Of a DNA stretch of 64,000 nucleotides, positions 26,309-34,983 are shown piece by piece (the first letter of the stretch is position 1; the number at the start of each line of letters is the position of its first letter). Location: NCBI RefSeq assembly GCF_002113025.1, contig NZ_NEJH01000008.1:62001-126000 (forward strand), in the 5' to 3' direction. Source of the DNA: Pseudomonas sp. B28(2017) (GTDB taxonomy: Bacteria; Pseudomonadota; Gammaproteobacteria; Pseudomonadales; Pseudomonadaceae). Below the pieces are notes generated by a model. It was not told the DNA's origin. It saw only the letters and a program-made list of their open reading frames with translations, and searched no databases. A program made the position numbers and the translations under genes.

Positions 26309-26953
26309 TTAGCGCTTGTTGAGGCCCCGCGCCAACCGATCCCCACCCAACTGAATCACCGCCACCAACGCCACCAGCAGCACAATCACCGTCAGCATGA
26401 TCTGGCTATCAAACCGTTGATACCCATACCGATACGCAATGTCCCCTAACCCACCCGCGCCAATCGCCCCGGCCATGGCCGACGAGTTGATCATGGTCAC
26501 CAGGGTAATGGTGAACCCGCCGATAATCCCGGGCAGCGCTTCAGGCAACAGCACATGCCAGACGATGTGCCAGCGTCGGCAGCCCATGGCTTGCGCCGCT
26601 TCGATCAAACCGTGGTCAACCTCCCGCAGACTGACCTCGGCAATACGCGCAAAGAAAGGCGTGGCGGCAATGGTCAACGGCACCACGGCGGCCCACACGC
26701 CGTAAGTGGTGCCGACGACGAGCCGGGTGAACGGAATCAAAGCGACCATCAAGATCAGGAAAGGAACCGAGCGGAACAAGTTCACGAATGCACCCAAAGC
26801 GCGATTCAGCGCCGGGGCTTCGTAGATGCCACCTTTGGAACTGGTGACCAGTATCACTGCCAGCGGAATACCCGCCAACAGTGCGATCAACGACGACACG
26901 CCGACCATCAGGAATGTGTCGATAAAGCCCTGCAGCAAGCGATCAAACCACAT
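26309..26953 (-). CDS. metI: Methionine-type ABC permease MetI
   Basis: A 214-residue permease with five hydrophobic segments and the EAA loop LIEAAQAMGCRRWHIVWHVLLPEALPGI typical of MetI. It forms a dimer that carries methionine or a related compound handed over by MetQ. Its start overlaps the metN end by 11 bases, so translation is coupled. Part of the leftward sfnB-sfnB-monooxygenase-metQ-metN-metI operon; that context suggests the substrate may be an organosulfur compound other than methionine (inference). Confidence 0.9.
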   Translation of the reverse strand: MWFDRLLQGFIDTFLMVGVSSLIALLAGIPLAVILVTSSKGGIYEAPALNRALGAFVNLFRSVPFLILMVALIPFTRLVVGTTYGVWAAVVPLTIAATPFFARIAEVSLREVDHGLIEAAQAMGCRRWHIVWHVLLPEALPGIIGGFTITLVTMINSSAMAGAIGAGGLGDIAYRYGYQRFDSQIMLTVIVLLVALVAVIQLGGDRLARGLNKR

Positions 26954-28064
26954 AACCCAGCACCTCCACCTGTTGCGCCCAATGGCTGGCGCGCTGACGC
27001 AATTCTTCGGCAGCGAGGGGTGAGCCCGTCACCGCCAGCAGCAGTTGCCCAAGCGCATGGCCCTGAATCCGTTCCACACCACCTTGCAACAAGCGCACTC
27101 GGCCGCCGAGCGCGCTGAACAGTGCTGCCAGATCCGGTTCGTCGCGCTGGCTGCCGGTGAACTGCAAGCGCAGGACCACAGCGGCATCGGGGGATGTCGC
27201 TTGCGCCAACAGACGGCTTTGCAGCTCTTGCGGCAATGCGTGTTGCAACGGAGCCAGCAGCGTCTTGCTGACCTCATGCTGTGGATTGCCGAAGACTTCC
27301 CACACCGGGCCTTGCTCGACGATGTGGCCGTGTTCGAGCACGACCACCCGATCACAGATCTCGCGGATCACCGCCATCTCGTGGGTGATCAAAACGATGG
27401 TCAGGCCCAGGCGCCGGTTGATCTCGCGCAGCAGGCCGAGGATCGATTGCGTGGTCTCCGGGTCGAGTGCCGAGGTGGCTTCGTCACACAACAGGATTTG
27501 TGGGTCATGCACCAGCGCCCGGGCAATGCCCACGCGCTGTTTCTGCCCGCCGGACAACTGCGCCGGGTAAGCCTTGTGTTTGGCCTGCAAACCGACCAGT
27601 TCCAGCAGTTCACGGACTTTCTGCTCGCGTTGTTCCTTGGGCACGCCAGCGACTTTCAGCGGCAGCTCGACGTTCTGCCAAACGGTCTTGGCCGACATCA
27701 GGTTGAAGTGCTGGAAGATCATGCCGATGCGCCGACGCAGCGCCACCAGGCGATCTTCGTCGAACTCGCCGATGTCCACCTGATCGATCAGCACCCGACC
27801 GCTGCTCGGTTGTTCCAGGCGGTTGATGGTGCGGATCAGCGACGACTTGCCGGCGCCACTACGGCCGATGATGCCGAACACTTCGCCACGCTGGATCGCC
27901 AGATCGATGCCGTGCAGGGCAGCCACCGGCCCTTGCTGTCCGTTGTAGGTTTTGCCCAGGCCGATGAAGCGGACGTGGGCATGGTTCAGTTCGGGATGCA
28001 GCTCAGTGCGTTCGGCACGTTGCGGCTCTGGAATCTCCAGTCGCCGTTGGATGGCGGCCGTCAT
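26943..28064 (-). CDS. metN: Methionine-type ABC ATPase MetN
   Basis: A 373-residue ATPase. Walker A GRSGAGKSS, signature LSGGQKQR, Walker B ILLCDEATSALD and the switch LITHEMAVI are all present. A C-terminal NIL domain (about 295-373) is the regulatory ligand site that lets methionine inhibit transport in MetNI. The ATG behind GGGAAAGCTGAGC was used; it starts 3 bases after the metQ stop. An upstream TTG in frame is possible. About 30 residues precede the ATPase domain, slightly longer than E. coli MetN. Confidence 0.9.
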   Translation of the reverse strand: MTAAIQRRLEIPEPQRAERTELHPELNHAHVRFIGLGKTYNGQQGPVAALHGIDLAIQRGEVFGIIGRSGAGKSSLIRTINRLEQPSSGRVLIDQVDIGEFDEDRLVALRRRIGMIFQHFNLMSAKTVWQNVELPLKVAGVPKEQREQKVRELLELVGLQAKHKAYPAQLSGGQKQRVGIARALVHDPQILLCDEATSALDPETTQSILGLLREINRRLGLTIVLITHEMAVIREICDRVVVLEHGHIVEQGPVWEVFGNPQHEVSKTLLAPLQHALPQELQSRLLAQATSPDAAVVLRLQFTGSQRDEPDLAALFSALGGRVRLLQGGVERIQGHALGQLLLAVTGSPLAAEELRQRASHWAQQVEVLGYVV

Positions 28065-28066
28065 GC

Positions 28067-28876
28067 TCAGCTTTCCCAACCGGCTTGATAGAGCTTGCCG
28101 TGAGCTTTATCCAGCGCGGCGCGCACAGCGGGTGAGTGCTGGTAGATGTCGACGAACTTGATCAGGCGCGGGTCGGTTTTGCTCTTCGGCTGGATCACGA
28201 ACTGAATCACGTACTCCTTGTGATCGAGGCCGTCGAACAGCAGCGCGGAGCCCGCATCGAAGGTTTTCGACAAGCGAATGTAGGCCGGGTAGCCCTGCAC
28301 CAGATCGGCATCGTCATAGGCACGTACCAGTTGCACGGCCTCTACCTGGAGGATCTTGATGTGCTTCGGGTTGGCGATGATGTCTTCTTCGGTGGCCTTG
28401 TAGCCGACGCCGGGCTTGAGGGTGATCAGCCCGGCCTTGGCCAGCAACTGCAAGCCACGACCACTGTTGATCGGGTCGTTGGCGATGGCCACGCTGGCGC
28501 CTTGCGGCAGCTCGTCGAAGCTTTTGTATTTCTTCGAATAGAGGCCGACGTTGTTGATGATCCCCGGCGCGAAAGGCACCAGATCGAAGCCCGAAGCGGC
28601 CTTGGCGTTTTCCAGGAACGGGATGTGCTGGAAGTAGTTCACGTCGATATCGCCGGCGGCGAGGCTGACGTTCGGCGCGATCCAGTCGGTGAACTCCACC
28701 AGTTCGACTTTCAGGCCTTGTCTGGAGGCCTCTTCGACGGCCGCTTCCAGGGGAATGGCGAAGGCGGCGGTGGTGCCGATTTTCAGCGGCGCGTCGGCGG
28801 CGAAAGTCACTGAGCTGAACAAGCCGAAGGCCAGGGCCAGTGCTTTGACTGGGTGAGAGAGGTAGTGCTTTTTCAT
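28067..28876 (-). CDS. metQ: MetQ/NlpA-family binding protein
   Basis: A 269-residue binding protein of the MetQ family. The signal peptide ends FAA-D at about 26-27 without a lipobox cysteine. Family blocks present: VEFTDWIAPN, GDIDVNYFQHIPFL and ANDPINSGRGLQLL. It belongs to the adjoining metN-metI transporter, with 3 bases to metN. Compared with the orphan MetQ-type protein at 18691 it is a distinct branch. With a monooxygenase and two SfnB proteins upstream in the operon, a sulfur-source ligand such as a thioether, sulfoxide or sulfone is plausible (inference). Confidence 0.88.
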   Translation of the reverse strand: MKKHYLSHPVKALALAFGLFSSVTFAADAPLKIGTTAAFAIPLEAAVEEASRQGLKVELVEFTDWIAPNVSLAAGDIDVNYFQHIPFLENAKAASGFDLVPFAPGIINNVGLYSKKYKSFDELPQGASVAIANDPINSGRGLQLLAKAGLITLKPGVGYKATEEDIIANPKHIKILQVEAVQLVRAYDDADLVQGYPAYIRLSKTFDAGSALLFDGLDHKEYVIQFVIQPKSKTDPRLIKFVDIYQHSPAVRAALDKAHGKLYQAGWES

Positions 28877-28922
28877 GATGAGTTATCCAGTCAGTGCATA
28901 AGGTTTGAATTGTTTGGTCGGG

Positions 28923-28941
28923 CCTCTTCGCGAGCAGGCTT
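28923..28941. repeat. Truncated REP element
   Basis: REP fragment (CTCTTCGCGAGCAGGCT) cut off exactly before the stop codon of the monooxygenase gene. Confidence 0.7.
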
Positions 28942-30294
28942 CTAGCGGCGAAACGCCGCGCCGTTATGTTGCTCAGGCAAATGCGCTTCCCGCTGAAACA
29001 GCTTTTCCCGCAGGCTGCCATTGTCATAAGCAGTCTTGTACGACCCCCGTCGTTGCAACTCGGGGATCACCAGCTCAATGAAATCCTCATAGCTTTCCGG
29101 CGTGACGATGCGGGTCAGGTTGAAGCCATCCAGCCCGGTTTCGGCGATCCACGATTCCAGCTCATCGGCCACCTGCTCCGGGGAACCCACTACGGTGATG
29201 TAACGACCGCCGAGGGCGTGTTGTTCGAGCAGTTTGCGCCGGGTCCAGTCGTTGTTTTGCAGGTGTTTGGTGGCGGACTGGATCGCGTTGCTCTTCACGT
29301 ACTGGATCGGTTCGTCGATTTCATACTGAGAAAAATCAATCCCGGTGGACGCCGAAAAATGCGCCACGCCGGCTTCGGCACTGGCGTAACTCAGGTATTC
29401 GGCGTGCTTGGCCCAGGCCAGATCTTCGGTGGCGCCGACGATCACATTCAGGCCCATGAACACCTTGATGTCCTCGGGGTTGCGTCCGGCGCCGACGGCG
29501 CTGGCGCGCACCTTGTCCACCTGCACCTTGGTCGACGCCTTGGTCTGGCCGCTGATGAACACGCACTCGGCATGGCGCCCGGCGAACAGCAAGCCGCGAT
29601 CCGAGCTGCCAGCCTGGAACAGCACCGGCGTGCGCTGTGGAGAGGGTTCACAGAGGTGATAACCCTCGACCTGATAGAACTCGCCCTTGTGCTCGACCTT
29701 GTGCACTTTCTCGGGCTGCGCGTAGATCCGCTGCTGCCGATCGTTCAGCACCGCGCCGTTTTCCCAACTGCCTTCCCAGAGTTTGTAGAGCACCTCCAGG
29801 TACTCGTCGGCCTGGTCGTAGCGACGGTCATGCTCGACTTGTTCGCTCAGGCCCATGGCTTTGGCCGCACTGTCGAGGTAGCCGGTGACGATGTTCCAGC
29901 CGACCCGGCCACGGCTCAGGTGATCCAGGGTCGACAGGCGTCGGGCGAACAGATAGGGCGCTTCGTAGGTGAGGTTGGCGGTCAGGCCGAAACCGAGGTT
30001 TTTCGTCACTGCGGCCATGGCCGACACCAGCAGCAGCGGGTCGTTGACCGGCAACTGGATCGACTCTTTCAACGGCACGTCCACCGAGTTCTGATAGACG
30101 TCGTAGACCCCGACGATGTCGGCGATGAACAGGCCGTCGAACAGCCCGCGCTCCAGCAACTGCGCCAGTTCGGTCCAGTATTCGATCGTGTTGTACTGCG
30201 TCGAGTTATCCCGTGGATGGGTCCACAGGCCGTGGTTGATGTGCCCAATGCAGTTCATGTTGAATGCGTTGAGCAGGATCTTCTTTTTAGTCAT
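28942..30294 (-). CDS. LLM-class flavin monooxygenase (NtaA/SnaA/DszA family)
   Basis: A 450-residue FMNH2-dependent monooxygenase of the bacterial luciferase-like NtaA/SnaA/DszA family. DszA opens dibenzothiophene sulfone by C-S cleavage. Marks include ERGLFDGLFIADIVGVYD, LDHLSRGRVGWNIVTGY, and ADEYLEVLYKLWEGSW with EHDRRYDQ before it. A cytoplasmic TIM barrel is expected. The start codon abuts the sfnB stop (TAA directly followed by ATG). No flavin reductase is encoded nearby, so FMNH2 must come from elsewhere. Its likely role is oxidative release of sulfur from an imported organosulfur compound. Confidence 0.88.
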   Translation of the reverse strand: MTKKKILLNAFNMNCIGHINHGLWTHPRDNSTQYNTIEYWTELAQLLERGLFDGLFIADIVGVYDVYQNSVDVPLKESIQLPVNDPLLLVSAMAAVTKNLGFGLTANLTYEAPYLFARRLSTLDHLSRGRVGWNIVTGYLDSAAKAMGLSEQVEHDRRYDQADEYLEVLYKLWEGSWENGAVLNDRQQRIYAQPEKVHKVEHKGEFYQVEGYHLCEPSPQRTPVLFQAGSSDRGLLFAGRHAECVFISGQTKASTKVQVDKVRASAVGAGRNPEDIKVFMGLNVIVGATEDLAWAKHAEYLSYASAEAGVAHFSASTGIDFSQYEIDEPIQYVKSNAIQSATKHLQNNDWTRRKLLEQHALGGRYITVVGSPEQVADELESWIAETGLDGFNLTRIVTPESYEDFIELVIPELQRRGSYKTAYDNGSLREKLFQREAHLPEQHNGAAFRR

Positions 30295-31488
30295 TTAGAT
30301 GGTCCCCCGCAGTGGCGGGTTTTCATCGTTGAGGTAGTAATTACCCACGGCGTGGTACTTCCAGCGCACCGGATCGTGCAGGGTGTGCACCCGGGCGTTG
30401 CGCCAGTGGCGGTCGAGGCTGTGTTCGATCAAGGTCGCCTGGCTGCCGGCCAGTTCGAACAGCGTGCTGCCGGCGGCCAGGGAGATTTCGGTGCTCAGGG
30501 CGCGGGCTTCGGCGACGGCGATCGACGCGGCCGCGACGGTCTCGGCATGCGTGTCGGCCTGGGCCTTGTCGAGGTATTCACCCGCACGCACCAGCAGTGC
30601 CTCGGCGGCGTGCAGGCGAATGCTCAGGTGGCCGAAGCTCTTGAGGGTCAGCGGATCGTCCGTGGCTTTTTCGTGGGTAGCGTCGATCCATGGCCGGGTT
30701 TTCGTGCGCACGAAGTGCAGCGCATCTTCATACGCAGCACGAGCGATGCCGGTGTCGATGGCGGCATGGAGAATCTGCGCCAGCGGACCGACCGGGGTCG
30801 GGCGCTCGAAGGCGCTTTGAAAGGGAATCACATCTTCTGCGGCAACAAAGACATCTTCAAATACCACTGAGCCACTGCCGGTGGTGCGCTGGCCAAAACC
30901 GCTCCAGTCGTCGATCACGCTCAGGCCCTTGCTGTTTCGCGGGACGAACGCCAGTTGCTGCACGCCGTTTTCATCCACCACCGAGGTGGGAATGCGCTGG
31001 GCGTAAATCGCGCCGGTGGCGTAGAACTTGCGACCATTGATGCGATAACCGCTGCCGTCGCGGGTCAGGCTTGTGACGCGATCGTGTGCGGTTTTGGTGC
31101 CGAGTTCGGCCAATGCATTGCCGAAGCGCTGGCCGGCCAATACCTCGGCATAAAGACGTTTTTTCTGCGCGTGGTTGCCGTTCACCCGCAGCACTTCAAG
31201 GGCATAGAAATGGTTTTGCGGGATTTGCCCAAGCGAGCCGTCGGCCTGGGCAATCAATGCGATTACCTTGGCCAGGGTGACGTTGGAAACGCCGGCGCCG
31301 CCATACTCTTTCGGCACGCTGATGCCCCACAGGCCCGAGCGGGAAAATACTTCCAGCTCCGGGTGTGGCAAGCGGCGCTCGCGGTCGCGCAGGGCGCTGT
31401 CGCGTTTGAAGTCTTCGGCCAGGTCGCTGGCAATGATCAGGGCTTGTTCATCGCTGGTGATGACCGCGACGTGCTGAGAATTTGTCAT
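30295..31488 (-). CDS. sfnB: SfnB-family sulfur-acquisition oxidoreductase (copy 1)
   Basis: A 397-residue acyl-CoA-dehydrogenase-fold flavoprotein of the SfnB/DszC-like group, where a reduced flavin activates O2 rather than dehydrogenating a CoA thioester. Family marks: LWGISVPKEYGGAGVSNVTL, IDDWSGFGQRTTGSG and the C-terminal LDRHWRNARVHTLHDPVRWK. It is induced by sulfate limitation in P. putida as sfnB; the exact reaction is not established. It lies 23 bases after a second sfnB-like gene, of which it is a clear paralogue. Confidence 0.88.
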   Translation of the reverse strand: MTNSQHVAVITSDEQALIIASDLAEDFKRDSALRDRERRLPHPELEVFSRSGLWGISVPKEYGGAGVSNVTLAKVIALIAQADGSLGQIPQNHFYALEVLRVNGNHAQKKRLYAEVLAGQRFGNALAELGTKTAHDRVTSLTRDGSGYRINGRKFYATGAIYAQRIPTSVVDENGVQQLAFVPRNSKGLSVIDDWSGFGQRTTGSGSVVFEDVFVAAEDVIPFQSAFERPTPVGPLAQILHAAIDTGIARAAYEDALHFVRTKTRPWIDATHEKATDDPLTLKSFGHLSIRLHAAEALLVRAGEYLDKAQADTHAETVAAASIAVAEARALSTEISLAAGSTLFELAGSQATLIEHSLDRHWRNARVHTLHDPVRWKYHAVGNYYLNDENPPLRGTI

Positions 31489-31511
31489 GTTGTTCTCCAG
31501 ATGTCTGGTCG

Positions 31512-32744
31512 TCAGATCCAGGAATGCCGATTAGGCAGCGTGCCGTTGAGGCGATAGGCGCCGATGGCGTGATACTTCCAGCGCACCGGATCGTGCAGGG
31601 TGTGCACCCGGGCATTGCGCCAGTGGCGGTCGAGGTTGAATTCGGCGAGGGTCGCACGGCTGCCGGCCAGTTCGAACAGCTTTTCACTGGCCAGCAACGA
31701 AATCTCGGTGGTCAGCACTTTGGCTTCGGCCACGGCAATCGAGGCGCGGGCGGCGGACTCGGCGGTGAGCGGCGCGGCGCTGACCTGATCAAGTACCTGT
31801 CCGGCCTTGCGCAGCAGCGCTTCGGCGGCGTGCAATTCGATTTTCAACTTGCCGATTTCGGCGATCACGTACAGGTCATCGCTGGCCCGCTCGACCTTGG
31901 CGTCGATCCATGGCCGGGCGCGGGTTTTCACGAAGTCGATGGCGTCGTCGATGGCGCCCCGGGCGATACCGGCGTCGATGGCCGCTTGAATCAGTTGGGA
32001 GACAGCGCCCTGAATGTTCGGCGTGTCGTTGATCTTCCAGTTATCAACAACCAGTTCGGAGTCGACTCGCACGTTGTTGAGCAAAATCGTGCCGCTGGCG
32101 GTGGTACGCTGGCCAAAGCCGGACCAGTCGTCGACGATGCGCAATCCAGGTGTGCCACGACGGATGAACGCCAGCACCTGCTTGCCGTCGTCATTCAAAG
32201 CCTTGACCGCAATCCAATGGGCGAACAGTGCACCGGTGGAATAAAACTTCTGGCCGTTGAGGACGCCGTCAGCGGTGAGACGTGCCTTCAGTTCCAGGGT
32301 GTTTTTGGTGTCGCGTTCCGGCCCGGCATTGCCGATGCGCCAGCCATCAAGGACGCTTTTGAACAGTTGTCTTTTCTGCGTTTCGGTGGCACTGCCGAGG
32401 ATCAGGTTAAGAATGCCGAACTGGTTTTGCGGGATCTGCCCAAGCGCCGGGTCGGCGGCGGAAATGATCGCGAAGACCTCGGCCAGGGTGACGAACGAAA
32501 CCTGAGGACCACCGTACTCGCGGGGGATGGAAATGCTGCCCAGGCCGCTGCGGGTGAACTGTTCGATTTCAGACCATGGGAGCTTGCGCTGCTGGTCACG
32601 TTTGGCTGCTTGCAGGCGGGCGACTTGCGCCAGCTCGTGGGCTGCTTTGATGGCTTGGGCATCGTTGCGCAAGATTTGTGCGGGCAACAACAGGGGGGCG
32701 ACGTCCAGGTCACTCTGGACGATTGCATCTGCCAGACTGGACAT
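31512..32744 (-). CDS. sfnB: SfnB-family sulfur-acquisition oxidoreductase (copy 2)
   Basis: A 410-residue paralogue of the downstream gene, sharing the blocks SGLGSISIPREYGGPQVSFVTL, VDDWSGFGQRTTASGTI and LDRHWRNARVHTLHDPVRWKYHA but diverged elsewhere. First gene of the leftward operon, with a good ribosome site AAGGAGCGGCACTG. The two copies may act on different substrates or form a mixed tetramer. The upstream leader contains a GC-rich hairpin and three CCGGAC hexamers. Confidence 0.88.
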   Translation of the reverse strand: MSSLADAIVQSDLDVAPLLLPAQILRNDAQAIKAAHELAQVARLQAAKRDQQRKLPWSEIEQFTRSGLGSISIPREYGGPQVSFVTLAEVFAIISAADPALGQIPQNQFGILNLILGSATETQKRQLFKSVLDGWRIGNAGPERDTKNTLELKARLTADGVLNGQKFYSTGALFAHWIAVKALNDDGKQVLAFIRRGTPGLRIVDDWSGFGQRTTASGTILLNNVRVDSELVVDNWKINDTPNIQGAVSQLIQAAIDAGIARGAIDDAIDFVKTRARPWIDAKVERASDDLYVIAEIGKLKIELHAAEALLRKAGQVLDQVSAAPLTAESAARASIAVAEAKVLTTEISLLASEKLFELAGSRATLAEFNLDRHWRNARVHTLHDPVRWKYHAIGAYRLNGTLPNRHSWI

Positions 32745-32799
32745 CAGTGCCGCTCCTTGGCTGCACGCAATGCCCTGGCGATCTGCACTGGGGTGATTG

Positions 32800-32881
32800 T
32801 GTTCCGGACCATACCTACCTCACATCTCATGGAAGCGCCGCTTGTGGCGGCGCATGAAAACAAGAATGTCCGGTGGTCCGG
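32800..32881 (-). promoter_or_regulatory. Leader of the sfnB operon: hairpin and CCGGAC repeats
   Basis: Hairpin with 7-bp arms GCGCCGC (32835-32841) and GCGGCGC (32847-32853). Hexamer CCGGAC occurs at 32804-32809, and its complement at 32868-32873 and 32876-32881. An AT-rich stretch at 32882-32945 probably holds the promoter. The binding factor is not identified. Confidence 0.4.
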
Positions 32882-32975
32882 TTTATATACCCTAAACGTG
32901 TATAAATATTTTATGAACTAACTTTTAGGAATATGGATAGAAGGATGATCCCGCTGCCGTGAGCGACCCCTGTAT

Positions 32976-33740
32976 TCATTGCTTGCGGGATTCGGCTGCC
33001 TTGAGCACTTTTTTCGGGGGGGCTTTCAGATAAGGGTTGGCGCAACCGATCTTCAGCGTGCGGGGCGGTGCCCAGCGGGAGTTGTTGCCCACCCTGTCGA
33101 GAATGCAGTAGGTCACTTCCAGTCGTAGATCTTCGCCGGCTTCGAGGATGATGGCCGGCGGTATCCAGACCTGGATCGGCTGGCCCACATCGGCGGGCTC
33201 GAGTCGTGGCAGGTCCATGCGCACATCGCCCCAGCGCAGGGTGATTTCGTCGTCGACGGCCATGTTCAGGTACGGCTCGATGGTCAAGGGAACACCGCGT
33301 TTGACCTGACTCGTATTGACCCCCTGACGGCGAATTGCTTCGGGAATGATCACCGGTGCCAGGCACTGGTTTTCATCGCCGCACAACACGGAGGGTTGGC
33401 CGCCCGGGCAGTCGAGTTTGATCTGCACGTTTTGGCTGGCCGATATCGCCGGGCCATGGCCAACTTGCATGACCCTGTAGTGAATGCACGAAGTACCGTT
33501 GGCGACAAAACTTTCAGGCACCCTCAGCTGCACCGGCTGGCCGACATCACTGGCCGTCAGCACGCGGGATGCCACGTAGCAGTTGTCCCAGAACAGTTCG
33601 ATCAGGTCACCTGCGTCCATGGCGGGGTAGGGCGCCACATCGATCAGCAGGTGCGCCGCGCAAGTGACGTTGATGCCGGTCTTGTTGGATTGCGCCAGGG
33701 TAGGGGCCGCAAGCGTGGATTTGTTCGAGGTGCTTTTCAT
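32976..33740 (-). CDS. Hypothetical protein with two Ig-like repeats
   Basis: A 254-residue protein not assigned to a named function. It is built of two related units of about 80 residues (about 32-111 and 152-233). Each has GDLIELFW/DDEITLRW, then SDVGQPVQLRVP/ADVGQPIQVWIP, a Y-containing strand, and an end in K-L/I-x-C. They look like beta-sandwich domains. No signal peptide or membrane segment is visible; the C-terminus is Lys-rich. The start follows AAGGAGACTTC; an ATG 18 codons up has no ribosome site. It is flanked by AT-rich DNA unlike the neighbours, suggesting separate acquisition. Confidence 0.7.
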   Translation of the reverse strand: MKSTSNKSTLAAPTLAQSNKTGINVTCAAHLLIDVAPYPAMDAGDLIELFWDNCYVASRVLTASDVGQPVQLRVPESFVANGTSCIHYRVMQVGHGPAISASQNVQIKLDCPGGQPSVLCGDENQCLAPVIIPEAIRRQGVNTSQVKRGVPLTIEPYLNMAVDDEITLRWGDVRMDLPRLEPADVGQPIQVWIPPAIILEAGEDLRLEVTYCILDRVGNNSRWAPPRTLKIGCANPYLKAPPKKVLKAAESRKQ

Positions 33741-34223
33741 GAAGTCTCCTTGAAATTTTGCAACGAAGTCCGTTTCTGGAATATCAAAAAACAAAAACTC
33801 GAAGCAAAAAAGCTATTCATTACTTCGAGTTGAAATAATGAATCAAGCGCGATGAGTGTTGCTGGCAAGAGACTAGATAAGAGCCGGGAAGATCAGGTGT
33901 CAATAAGATTTGTTAGTTGTGAGTGGTGGGTGCTGCTATTCAGAAAGTTCCTACGCTTCCAAGTAAGTAAACCATGTCGGTGTGTCGAATTTATCTGCTG
34001 AAAGCGGCGAGATGCGGGCGGTTTTGTACAAGTCATTGGCACAGCCCTGCCACGGAAAACCTGACTGGATTAGTACTGTTTAATTGTTGTGATGCACCTA
34101 TATATGTATCGCGTGCGCGTACAGGATGTGCGTTTCGAATAGATGAGTTTAGTTTGGTATTTATGAGGTGTATTTCGAGGGGTACTTCCATCCATGGAAG
34201 TTTACCGTTGTTACGAAGGGATG
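33741..34223. other. AT-rich intergenic stretch with inverted repeats
   Basis: 483 bases with no convincing gene; short frames show no codon-use signal. Inverted repeats: AACTCGAAG (33796-33804) with CTTCGAGTT (33823-33831) in the upstream region of the Ig-like gene, and ACTTCCAT (34184-34191) with ATGGAAGT (34194-34201) 22 bases beyond the tcyN stop. Base composition is clearly lower in GC than the surroundings. Confidence 0.6.
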
Positions 34224-34979
34224 TTAGTTGTGAGCGTTATTCAGGAACTTGCTCAGGAACTGTTTGGTCCGCTCTTCTTTCGGGTTGGCAAACAACGCCT
34301 TCGCTTCGCCTTGCTCGACGATCACGCCCTTGTCGAAAAACACCACCCGGTTGGCAACGTCCCGGGCAAAACCCATTTCGTGGGTGACGATCACCATGGT
34401 GCGTTTCTCTTCGGCCAGGCCGCGGATGGTCGCCAACACCTCGCCCACCAACTCCGGGTCGAGGGCCGAGGTCGGCTCATCGAACAGGATCACTTCGGGC
34501 TCCATCGCCAGCGCCCGGGCAATCGCCACGCGCTGTTGCTGGCCACCGGAAAGGCGACGCGGGTAAGCGTCCTCCTTGCCCGCCAGGCCGACCTTGGCCA
34601 AGAGCTTTTTACCTAGGGTAACGGCGTCGGCGCGCGGGGTCTTTTTCACCACGATCGGGCCTTCGATAACGTTTTCCAGGGCGGTGCGATGGGGGAACAG
34701 GTTGAAGTTCTGGAACACGAAACCTACGTGCTGGCGCAAGCGCCGCACCAGGCTCTGCTGCTGGTTCAGGGGACGGCTGGTATCGATCTCGATATCACCG
34801 ACCTTGATCCGGCCGCTGGTGGGTTCTTCCAGAAAATTCAGGCAACGCAGGAGGGTGGTCTTGCCCGAACCGCTTGGGCCGATGATTGCCACCACCTCGC
34901 CTTCCTTGACCTCAAGATCGATGCCATTGAGCACGACTTGACCCTTGAACTGCTTTGTCAGTTTTTCCACGACAATCAT
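34224..34979 (-). CDS. tcyN: Cystine ABC importer ATPase TcyN
   Basis: A 251-residue polar-amino-acid ATPase. Walker A GPSGSGKTT at about 32-40, signature LSGGQQQR, Walker B VILFDEPTSALDPELVGEV and switch VTHEMGFARDV are all present. Together with the adjacent permease and binding protein it forms a TcyJLN/YecSC-FliY type cystine importer; the assignment to cystine comes from the binding protein and from dcyD nearby. It starts 4 bases after the permease stop. Confidence 0.88.
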   Translation of the reverse strand: MIVVEKLTKQFKGQVVLNGIDLEVKEGEVVAIIGPSGSGKTTLLRCLNFLEEPTSGRIKVGDIEIDTSRPLNQQQSLVRRLRQHVGFVFQNFNLFPHRTALENVIEGPIVVKKTPRADAVTLGKKLLAKVGLAGKEDAYPRRLSGGQQQRVAIARALAMEPEVILFDEPTSALDPELVGEVLATIRGLAEEKRTMVIVTHEMGFARDVANRVVFFDKGVIVEQGEAKALFANPKEERTKQFLSKFLNNAHN

Positions 34980-34983
34980 CGGG

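Noticed and set aside
28877..28941. SAM or methionine riboswitch before metQ
   Set aside because: Only 65 bases, largely a REP fragment; no helix pattern of a known riboswitch.
28966..30870. 634-codon open frame antisense to the monooxygenase and sfnB genes
   Set aside because: Spans two convincing genes on the opposite strand and has no family features.
33974..34387. 137-codon plus-strand frame in the AT-rich gap
   Set aside because: Runs into tcyN antisense, lacks a ribosome site and shows no codon bias.
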